Below the pieces are notes generated by a model that saw nothing but the letters and a program-made list of their open reading frames with translations, made no database searches and had not been told where the DNA came from. The position numbers and the translations under genes were made by a program. From Candidatus Kerfeldbacteria bacterium (GTDB taxonomy: Bacteria > Patescibacteriota > Patescibacteriia > SBBC01 > JACPUP01), in contig JACPUP010000008.1 in the NCBI GenBank assembly GCA_016192205.1, forward strand, positions 1-9,375: 9,375 nt of DNA, in the 5' to 3' direction. Below, one piece after another: positions 3,932-9,375 of this stretch. Numbering within the stretch: position 1 is the stretch's first letter; each line of letters opens with the position of its first letter.

Positions 3932-4576
3932 ATGGACCGAAAACTCACTATCGCATTAACGCTCTACGTGACGGCGTTGTTCGCGTCGAACACGCTGGGC
4001 ATCAAGCTCATGCCGTTCCTGTTCGGCACGCACCTGTCCGCGGCCATCTTCGTGTTCCCGATCGTGTTCCTCATGACGGACGTGGTCGGCGAAGTCTTCG
4101 GCCGCGAGCAGGCCAAACGGTTTGTCCGCATGGGCACCATCTCCTTGGTATTTTTCCTGACGTTCAACCTCCTGGCGAACGTGCTCCCGAGCTCGCCGGA
4201 CTTTTCCCAGCGCGAGTCGTTTGAGGAAATCTTCGGACTGACGTTCCGCTTCGCGCTCGCCAGCCTCGTGGCCTACGTCGTGGGCGAATACCAGGACGTC
4301 TTTTCCTTCTTCTTCCTCAAGGCGAAGCTCGGCGGACGGTGGTTCTGGCTGCGTTCGAACCTCTCGAATCTCTGGGGCCAGTTCCTCGACACCGTGCTGT
4401 GGTCTACCATCGCGTTCGCCGGCGTGTACTCGTTCGGCACCATCGTGGAAATCATCATCCCGTGGTGGCTGTTCAAGTCAGCCATGGGCGCGGTCTACAC
4501 CCCGCTCTCATACCTCGGCATTAAACTCCTGCGCGGGAATGCGCGTCCGGGCGATTCGAACGCAACGATTTCCTGA
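3932..4576 (+). CDS. yhhQ: Queuosine precursor transporter, YhhQ/VUT family
   Basis: The 214-residue membrane protein has about six hydrophobic segments and the family hallmarks: LFASNTLGIKL near the N-terminus (17-27), FPIVFLMTDVVGEVFGRE (42-59, the characteristic DxxxExxG segment), and a later stretch with RSNLSNLWGQFLDTVLW (140-156, close to the family's SxxxxQxxDT). Members import queuosine precursors (preQ0, preQ1 or related bases) used to modify G34 of tRNAs with GUN anticodons. A small-genome organism lacking de novo synthesis would rely on such salvage; that last point is inference. It is preceded by its own promoter and a structured leader with no Shine-Dalgarno sequence, and its last 38 bases overlap the next gene, suggesting one transcript. 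Confidence 0.9.
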   Translation: MDRKLTIALTLYVTALFASNTLGIKLMPFLFGTHLSAAIFVFPIVFLMTDVVGEVFGREQAKRFVRMGTISLVFFLTFNLLANVLPSSPDFSQRESFEEIFGLTFRFALASLVAYVVGEYQDVFSFFFLKAKLGGRWFWLRSNLSNLWGQFLDTVLWSTIAFAGVYSFGTIVEIIIPWWLFKSAMGAVYTPLSYLGIKLLRGNARPGDSNATIS

Positions 4577-5291
4577 GCGCGGAGACCTCACGGCGTTCCT
4601 CGCGCGCTGGCTGCCGCGTCTGCGTGAGCGGTCCGTCGTCGCCGTGACCTCGAAGGTCGTGGCGCTGGCTGAAGGCCGGGTGATTGCGAAAACCGACGCG
4701 GCCACGCGCGAACGGTACATTCTGCAGGAGAGTGATTGGGCGCTGCGCACGAAATACGTTTGGCTCACCATCAAGGACGGGACCGTGATGCCGTCGGCGG
4801 GCGTGGATCGGTCGAACGCACGCGGGAAGCTGCTGCTGCTCCCGCAGGACAGCTTCCGGACAGCGAGTCGCATTCGAACGGTCATCAAACGGCGCTCTCG
4901 GCTCCAGGAGCTCGGCGTCCTCATTACGGACAGCCGCCTGCTGCCCTTGCGCGCCGGGGTCGTCGGCATTGCGCTGGGGTACGCGGGTTTCAAAGGGGTC
5001 CGCGACTACCGAGGAACGCCGGATTTAGACGGCCGATTCACCCTCCAGCATTCGCGCACGGACGTGGCTGATGCGCTCGCGACCGCGGCCGTGCTGGAAA
5101 TGGGTGAGGGGCGGGAGCAGCAGCCGCTGGCCGTCATCACCGGCGCGCCGGTTGAGTTCACGGACCGCGTTAACCGGCGCGAGCTCTGGGTGGACCCGAC
5201 CGAAGACATCTACCGGCCAATCTTCGAGCAGATTCAGCGACTGCGTTTCAAGCGAAAATCGCGCAGGGCTCGATTGCCGCTCCGCCGATAG
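4539..5291 (+). CDS. CofE-like ligase (F420-0:gamma-glutamyl ligase family)
   Basis: The 250-residue protein matches the CofE domain in length and motifs: VAVTSKVVALAEGR (34-47), MPSAGVDRSNARG (84-96, the GxDxSN block), GVLITDSRLLPLRAGVVGIA (126-145), then AGFKGVRDYRG and a late VADALATAAVLEMGEGREQQ. In archaea and actinobacteria CofE adds glutamates to coenzyme F420 with GTP. No other F420 gene is seen here, and F420 is not expected in such lineages, so this is probably a family member with another amino-acid or peptide ligase reaction. The start at 4539 gives the usual N-terminus, MRVRAIRTQRF, and makes a 38-base overlap with yhhQ in another frame, so translational coupling is likely. The C-terminal KRKSRRARLPLRR tail is very basic. 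It converges on the bL28 gene with 23 bases between, where GCTCG/CGAGC can form a small hairpin. Confidence 0.85.
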   Translation: MRVRAIRTQRFPERGDLTAFLARWLPRLRERSVVAVTSKVVALAEGRVIAKTDAATRERYILQESDWALRTKYVWLTIKDGTVMPSAGVDRSNARGKLLLLPQDSFRTASRIRTVIKRRSRLQELGVLITDSRLLPLRAGVVGIALGYAGFKGVRDYRGTPDLDGRFTLQHSRTDVADALATAAVLEMGEGREQQPLAVITGAPVEFTDRVNRRELWVDPTEDIYRPIFEQIQRLRFKRKSRRARLPLRR

Positions 5292-5314
5292 CTCGCTTGT
5301 TTCGAGCGTCTGTG

Positions 5315-5509
5315 CTACGCTGCGCTGGCAGCGTCCCTGAACTTTTTCATCTCTGTGCGCACACAGTTCGTGCACGCCCGCACGCGCAGGCCGCCAATCC
5401 GAACGGTCTGCAGATTCACCTGCCGCTTGCGCTTGGTCGCGATATTCGAGTGGCTGCGTGAGTGGCCGGTTAACCCAGCCTTTCCGCAAACTGAACACAG
5501 TCGTGCCAT
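5315..5509 (-). CDS. rpmB: Ribosomal protein bL28
   Basis: This 64-residue basic protein of the large ribosomal subunit opens with MARLCSVCGK, followed by the family's GHSRSHSNIATKR segment (15-27) and VNLQTVR, then RVRACTNCVRT. Two CxxC pairs (Cys5/Cys8 and Cys46/Cys49) show it is the zinc-ribbon form. Length is normal. It is transcribed alone on the minus strand, between convergent cofE-like and divergent M50 genes. No Shine-Dalgarno sequence precedes the ATG. Confidence 0.95.
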   Translation of the reverse strand: MARLCSVCGKAGLTGHSRSHSNIATKRKRQVNLQTVRIGGLRVRACTNCVRTEMKKFRDAASAA

Positions 5510-5518
5510 ACCCGGGAG

Positions 5519-5547
5519 AGCCTAGCACGCCTCATCCGCTCATGCAA
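5519..5547 (-). promoter_or_regulatory. Possible rpmB promoter
   Basis: On the minus strand TTGCAT (5542-5547) and TAGGCT (5519-5524) are 17 bases apart and end nine bases before the rpmB start codon. The -10 box is poor. The leader would again be almost absent. Confidence 0.3.
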
Positions 5548-5551
5548 GTCC

Positions 5552-6190
5552 ATGGGACTCATCCAACTTTTCAGCAGTGATCCAACCTTTGCCATCCTGG
5601 CGTTTTTCGCCCTGATGATTTCTATCGGTTTCCACGAGTTCAGCCACGTGTTCGTCGCGTATACGCTGGGCGACCTGACGGGCAAACTGGCTGGGCGGCT
5701 GACGCTGAATCCCCTACGACATCTTGATGCTATCGGGACGCTCATGATTCTGTTCATCGGCGTTGGGTACGGCAAGCCTGCGCCGTTCAACCCCGGCTCG
5801 CTCCGGTACCGGCGGTGGGGGCCGACGCTCGTCGCGCTCGGTGGGCCAATCTCGAACCTCCTGTTCGTCGGCGTCTTCGGCGTGCTCTGGCGCGTCCTGC
5901 AGACGCCGCTCGGCATTGACAACTTGCTCATTCAGTTCCTCGAGGTGGCCATCTTCTTCAACGCTGCCCTGGCCGTGTTTAATCTTCTGCCGGTGCCGCC
6001 GCTCGACGGTTCGCACCTCATCGCGAGCATCTTCGGCGAAGCACACCCGCTCACCCAGTTTCTGCGGCGGTTCGGTTGGCAGGTGCTGTTGGCGCTCGTG
6101 GTGTTTGATCTCTTCGTCGGCGTCGGCATCCTCGGCCGCTATCTGCGGTGGGGGATCGGGGTCATCCTGACCGCCTTCGGCTTGAACTAA
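5552..6190 (+). CDS. Site-2-type metalloprotease, peptidase family M50
   Basis: The 212-residue multi-spanning membrane protein carries the zinc-protease motif HEFSH (28-32) in its first membrane helix and the second motif NLLPVPPLDGS (144-154), whose Asp152 is the third zinc ligand. GGPISNLLF (97-105) is the conserved GGPxxN segment between them. This is the minimal M50 form without PDZ domain, typical of many bacteria and archaea. Such proteases cleave membrane-embedded helices, often of anti-sigma factors or signal peptides; the substrate here is unknown. It is divergent from rpmB, with 42 bases between the two start codons. No clear Shine-Dalgarno sequence precedes ATG 5552. It faces the metallophosphoesterase gene across a repeat-containing gap. 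Confidence 0.93.
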   Translation: MGLIQLFSSDPTFAILAFFALMISIGFHEFSHVFVAYTLGDLTGKLAGRLTLNPLRHLDAIGTLMILFIGVGYGKPAPFNPGSLRYRRWGPTLVALGGPISNLLFVGVFGVLWRVLQTPLGIDNLLIQFLEVAIFFNAALAVFNLLPVPPLDGSHLIASIFGEAHPLTQFLRRFGWQVLLALVVFDLFVGVGILGRYLRWGIGVILTAFGLN

Positions 6191-6193
6191 GAA

Positions 6194-6290
6194 ACCGTCA
6201 AAACAGGCGGTCAGGAATCTCGAATATGGAATATGGGATAGGGGGCGTTCGTTTCATTTTTCATTCGATATTCTACATTCGGTATTCCCC
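6194..6290. terminator. Repeat-rich gap between convergent genes, probable terminator
   Basis: A small ACCG/CGGT hairpin (6194-6197 with 6208-6211) follows the M50 stop. Then CGAATATGGAATAT (6221-6234) pairs with ATATTCTACATTCG (6268-6281) at 12 of 14 positions. The left arm shows a seven-base rhythm (GAATATG, GAATATG, GGATAGG), and a T-rich segment (6250-6261) lies in the loop. Placed between two convergent stops, it may end both transcripts. The repeat style resembles the G-rich heptads after ligA. Confidence 0.4.
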
Positions 6291-6319
6291 TTTCCTCCTC
6301 GATACTTATTTGTGCTCCA

Positions 6320-7117
6320 TTATTGTTGTAATACTGACACACGCGGGCCATCCTTTCCTACGGTGACGAGCAGTCCGTGAAAGAAATTCGCGCGCTCGCC
6401 GCCCAGCAGGTCTTGGGCCTCCATCCCGCCCCCGCCGGTGACGTAGGCGCTCACGCCCTCGAGTGCATAGGGGAGGTAGGTGTGCACGTGGCCAGTGAAG
6501 ATGAGCGAGGGCGTATGCGCACGGACGATGCTGCGGAGCTTGTCGTTGGTTTCCCGCGAGGCTGGCGTTTCATCGTCGCCGAACACAGCCTCGAGCGGCA
6601 GCCCGAATGGCCGGTGGTAGGCGAGGAAGGAGTAGGGCTGTTCATTGGCGGCTAAGTCTCGGTCCAGCCAGTCGAGCTGCTCAGCGGAAAAGCCAACGGC
6701 CCGGTCAGCGTTGTCGAGCCAGACCAGGTGGATAGTGCCGATGTCGGTTGAGCCGTAGGTTGGGCCAATTTGACGCTCCCACGTGGCTCGGCTCTCGTCC
6801 GCGCGAATGTCGTGGTTGCCAACGACATGGTAGATGGGGAGCCCGACCTCGGCCTCGAGCGCGAGCACTGCGCGCAACTCCTCGGTTGCCCCGGTGGGGG
6901 TCAAATCGCCAAGCTGCAGGACGAACTGCGCTCCAGCCTGCTTGGCCTTTTTCAAGAGTTCCGAGTAGACTGTATTGAGCGGCGTGTCATTGTCGCTCAC
7001 CACGAAAAACGTCAGCGGGGGCGTGGTGCCGACCGTCGTCGTCCGTCCGGAGACCAACCAGTAGGCCCCACTGCCGAGCACCATGAGGAGTGCGAGAATG
7101 CCGAGCGCGCGTCCCAT
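6320..7117 (-). CDS. Membrane-anchored calcineurin-like metallophosphoesterase
   Basis: The 265-residue protein begins with one hydrophobic helix (4-22), so it is exported and anchored or has a signal peptide. The catalytic domain shows the calcineurin-like motifs in order: SDND (41-44), LQLGDLT (67-73), VVGNHDI (98-104), AYHRP (166-170) and TGHVHTY (208-214). These residues bind two metal ions to hydrolyse phosphomonoesters or diesters; the substrate is unknown. Motif I normally reads DxH; here it is Asp42-Asn43-Asp44, so the His ligand is replaced by Asp. The start ATG 7117 is chosen because further upstream the frame runs antisense through ligA. It is divergent from ligA, with 42 bases between. 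A promoter predicts a near-leaderless transcript. Confidence 0.9.
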   Translation of the reverse strand: MGRALGILALLMVLGSGAYWLVSGRTTTVGTTPPLTFFVVSDNDTPLNTVYSELLKKAKQAGAQFVLQLGDLTPTGATEELRAVLALEAEVGLPIYHVVGNHDIRADESRATWERQIGPTYGSTDIGTIHLVWLDNADRAVGFSAEQLDWLDRDLAANEQPYSFLAYHRPFGLPLEAVFGDDETPASRETNDKLRSIVRAHTPSLIFTGHVHTYLPYALEGVSAYVTGGGGMEAQDLLGGERANFFHGLLVTVGKDGPRVSVLQQ

Positions 7118-7125
7118 GAATCCTG

Positions 7126-7154
7126 ATACTACCACACGATTCCGCCAGGGTGAA
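7126..7154 (-). promoter_or_regulatory. Promoter for the metallophosphoesterase gene
   Basis: On the minus strand TTCACC (7149-7154) and TAGTAT (7126-7131) are 17 bases apart. Only eight bases separate the -10 box from the ATG at 7117, so transcription should begin at or just before the start codon. Confidence 0.4.
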
Positions 7155-7159
7155 CTCCC

Positions 7160-9181
7160 ATGACGAAGGTCCGGGCCCGGGAACGCATTGCGAAGCTCCG
7201 GCGCGAGATCGAACGCCACCGGGAACTCTATCATGTCCATGATCGGCAGGAAATTTCCGATGCAGCACTCGATTCCCTCAAGCGCGAACTCCTGACGCTC
7301 GAGCAGCAGTACCCGGACCTCGTCACGCCTGATTCGCCAACGCAGCGGGTGGGGGGCCGGCCGTTGGCGCAGTTTGCGAAAGTGCGTCATGCCACACCCA
7401 TGCTCTCGCTCGAGGACGCGTTCGATGCCGACGAGGCTCGCGCCTGGGAAGCGCGGCTGCAGAAACTCTTGCACACGAACCGGCTCGACTATTACGCCGA
7501 GGTCAAGGTGGATGGGGTATCGCTGTCGCTTGTCTACGAGGACGGCGCGCTCGTCCGTGGCGCTACGCGTGGCGACGGACAGGTCGGCGAGGACGTCACC
7601 CAGAACGTCAAAACCATCGAGGCGGTTCCACTGCGGATTCCCATCGAACGGTTGCCCAAAGCCTGGCAGGCAGCTGCTCGCCGGCGCCTTGAAGTTCGGG
7701 GCGAGGTGTTCATGCGCCGCGATGCGTTCGAGCGGATGAACCGCAGCCAAGCCAAAGCCGGCCTGCCGCCCTTCGCCAACCCGCGCAATGCATCGGCCGG
7801 CGCTGTCCGGCAGCTCGATCCCGCGGTCACGGCCAGCCGCAGGTTGACGTTCGTGGCGTGGGACGTGCCAACGGACCTGGGCCAAACAACGCACGAGGAA
7901 AGCCATGCCGTTGCCAAGACGCTTGGCTTCCCGACCATCGCACTCAATCGACACTGCCCCACGCTCGACTCGGTCCTTGCGCTTCACGCGAGCATCGGGA
8001 AGCGCCGTGAGAAGCTGCATTTCTGGCTGGATGGCATCGTGGTCAACGTCAACGCGATTGCGCAGTTCCGGAAGCTGGGCGTGGCGGGCAAGGCACCGCG
8101 CGGGGCACTGGCCTTCAAGTACCCGGCTGAACAAGCGACGACCGTTGTTGAGGACATCCAGGTTCAGGTGGGCCGGACCGGTGCCCTTACGCCGGTGGCG
8201 CACCTCAAGCCCGTGCCAGTTGCCGGGACCACCGTGTCCCGCGCGACGCTCCACAACCAAGATGAGATCGATCGGCTCGAGGTACGCGTCAAGGATACGG
8301 TCATCATCGAGAAAGCCGGCGACATCATTCCGGACGTCGTGCGCGTGCTCGAAAACCTTCGGCCAGCGGGCACGAAACCGTATCGCATGCCGACTGCCTG
8401 TCCGATCTGCGGGCATAAAGTTCATCGTCCCGCGGGCGAGGTCGCGCACTACTGCCCGAATGAACGCTGCCCAGCCCGGCTGCGCGAGTCACTCTATCAC
8501 TTCGTATCCAAGTCCGCCTTTGACATTGCCGGGCTCGGCCGCAACATCATCGATGTGTTCGTGGATGAAGGTCTTGTCGCCACGCCAGCCGATTTCTTCA
8601 CCTTGACCGAGCCGCAGCTGGTTGGGCTGCCGCTCTTTGCCGAGACCAAGGCCAAGAACGTGGTGCAGGCCATTGCTGCGGCCAAACGCGTGCCGCTCCA
8701 TCGATTCATTCTTGCGCTGGGTATTCGCCACGTGGGCGAGCAGACTGCGCTGGACCTGGCAGCGCACTTTGGCACGCTCGGCCGCGTGCGGGCCGCGTCG
8801 GTTGACGCAATCGATCAGATCGAGGATATCGGCGGGACCGTGGCCCAGAGCGTTGCCTCGTACTTCGCCGCACCGGCGAACCGCAAGCTCATTGACCGGC
8901 TGCTCCGCCTCGGCGTGCGCGTCCAGGCGGCCGAACGCACCTCGAGTACCCACCTTCAGGGCGCCACGTTCGTCGTGACCGGAACCCTCGATACGATGAC
9001 CCGCGACGAGGCCCACCGCCGGATCCGGGCCGCCGGCGGCGCAGTCGCGTCCTCGGTTTCGAACAAGACGACCTACGTCGTTGTCGGCAGCGAGCCGGGA
9101 ACCAAGGCGGAGAAAGCGCGAGCGTTGGGAGTCACGCTCCTTAACGAGGAGGATTTCTTGAAGGTGTTGGGCAGGGGGTAG
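7160..9181 (+). CDS. ligA: NAD+-dependent DNA ligase
   Basis: The 673-residue enzyme has the standard LigA length and domain order. An Ia domain (HRELYHVHD around 20-28, binds NMN) is followed by the nucleotidyltransferase domain with the adenylated Lys116 in KVDG (116-119) and ATRGDGQVGEDVT behind it. An OB fold follows with VGRTGALTPVAHLKPV. A zinc finger at about 414-437 has CPIC, 14 residues, then CPNERC. Helix-hairpin-helix repeats follow (FDIAGLG, ALGIRHVGEQTA, IEDIGGTVAQSV), and a C-terminal BRCT domain starts near 598 (GATFVVTGTLDTMTRDEA). It seals nicks in replication and repair using NAD+. All expected catalytic and zinc residues are present. A weak GGGTGA lies a few bases upstream of ATG 7160. 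The last codons already belong to the G-rich heptad repeat. Confidence 0.97.
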   Translation: MTKVRARERIAKLRREIERHRELYHVHDRQEISDAALDSLKRELLTLEQQYPDLVTPDSPTQRVGGRPLAQFAKVRHATPMLSLEDAFDADEARAWEARLQKLLHTNRLDYYAEVKVDGVSLSLVYEDGALVRGATRGDGQVGEDVTQNVKTIEAVPLRIPIERLPKAWQAAARRRLEVRGEVFMRRDAFERMNRSQAKAGLPPFANPRNASAGAVRQLDPAVTASRRLTFVAWDVPTDLGQTTHEESHAVAKTLGFPTIALNRHCPTLDSVLALHASIGKRREKLHFWLDGIVVNVNAIAQFRKLGVAGKAPRGALAFKYPAEQATTVVEDIQVQVGRTGALTPVAHLKPVPVAGTTVSRATLHNQDEIDRLEVRVKDTVIIEKAGDIIPDVVRVLENLRPAGTKPYRMPTACPICGHKVHRPAGEVAHYCPNERCPARLRESLYHFVSKSAFDIAGLGRNIIDVFVDEGLVATPADFFTLTEPQLVGLPLFAETKAKNVVQAIAAAKRVPLHRFILALGIRHVGEQTALDLAAHFGTLGRVRAASVDAIDQIEDIGGTVAQSVASYFAAPANRKLIDRLLRLGVRVQAAERTSSTHLQGATFVVTGTLDTMTRDEAHRRIRAAGGAVASSVSNKTTYVVVGSEPGTKAEKARALGVTLLNEEDFLKVLGRG

Positions 9182-9261
9182 GGAGTAGGGAATAGGGAAT
9201 AGGGAGTAGGGAGCAGGGGGTAGACGATGGGCAACTCCGTTACTCCCTACTCCCTACTCGC
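9174..9261. repeat. G-rich heptad array with inverted partner
   Basis: Seven units of seven bases run from 9174 to 9222: GGGGGTA, GGGAGTA, GGGAATA twice, GGGAGTA, GGGAGCA, GGGGGTA. After an 18-base spacer, TACTCCC twice and TACTCGC (9241-9261) are complementary to the GGGAGTA units, so a hairpin of about 20 bp can form. The array starts inside the last codons of ligA. It could terminate ligA transcription. Its evenly spaced G runs also satisfy the simple G-quadruplex pattern. Confidence 0.8.
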
Positions 9262-9264
9262 TCG

Positions 9265-9293
9265 TTGTTTGCGACGGAGACTCGGTGTACAGT
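9265..9293 (+). promoter_or_regulatory. Promoter of gatC
   Basis: TTGTTT (9265-9270) and TACAGT (9288-9293) are 17 bases apart. Seven bases after the -10 box is the A of the gatC start codon, so the mRNA is predicted to be leaderless. No Shine-Dalgarno sequence is present. Confidence 0.5.
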
Positions 9294-9299
9294 AGCAAC

Positions 9300-9375
9300 A
9301 TGGAAATAACCAAGGACGTTCTCAAGCGCGTCGCCCACCTGGCCCGTCTGAAACTCACCGACGCGGAGATTATGC
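9300..9375 (+). CDS. gatC: Asp-tRNA(Asn)/Glu-tRNA(Gln) amidotransferase subunit C (partial)
   Basis: Only the first 25 residues are in the window, MEITKDVLKRVAHLARLKLT and five more (DAEIM). The pattern VxxVAxLARLxLTxxE is the GatC N-terminus. GatC bridges GatA and GatB in the complex that amidates Glu-tRNA(Gln) or Asp-tRNA(Asn), needed where glutaminyl- or asparaginyl-tRNA synthetase is missing. gatA would be expected downstream. It has its own promoter after the ligA repeat. Confidence 0.9.
   Translation, partial: MEITKDVLKRVAHLARLKLTDAEIM

Overview
The window looks like a piece of a GC-rich bacterial chromosome, most likely from the Candidate Phyla Radiation (Patescibacteria; a Parcubacteria-like lineage is my guess). 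The reasons are a short GIY-YIG protein of the kind common there, a CofE-like ligase with no F420 genes around it, the debris of a serine recombinase ending over a tRNA, compact housekeeping genes, and several genes that seem to start at or next to their transcription start without a Shine-Dalgarno sequence. Lineage is inference; no rRNA is present.

The window has two halves. Bases 1-2071 form an accessory, almost gene-free region. It holds a cluster of hairpins (131-360), a good sigma70-like promoter (383-412), and about 820 bases (420-1245) packed with local helices. The first helix starts exactly where transcription is predicted to begin, and the G-U pairs show the + strand to be the RNA strand. 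I read this as an undescribed large structured RNA. Next comes a GIY-YIG nuclease gene (1294-1564), frameshifted near its end, flanked by a perfect 15-bp inverted repeat and an 8-bp direct repeat. Then follows a tRNA-Pro locus: one intact tRNA-Pro(GGG) nested among a 5' fragment, a truncated 5' copy and a CCA-bearing 3' fragment of other tRNA-Pro genes. Two palindromic modules with similar loops and different stems lie among them. The decayed C-terminus of a serine recombinase overlaps the 3' fragment on the other strand. Together this is the scar of an integrative element at a tRNA-Pro target.

Bases 2072-9375 are a conventional gene block: an uncharacterised protein with a phospholipase C-like His/Asp motif (-), a CaxA-type Ca2+/cation antiporter (+), a queuosine-precursor transporter of the YhhQ family (+) behind a structured leader, a CofE-like ligase overlapping it (+), ribosomal protein bL28 (-), an M50 site-2-type protease (+), an anchored metallophosphoesterase (-), NAD+-dependent DNA ligase LigA (+), a G-rich heptad repeat with its inverted partner, and the start of gatC (+). 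No single pathway unites the block. The best regulatory link is the yhhQ leader, which could sense a queuosine precursor.
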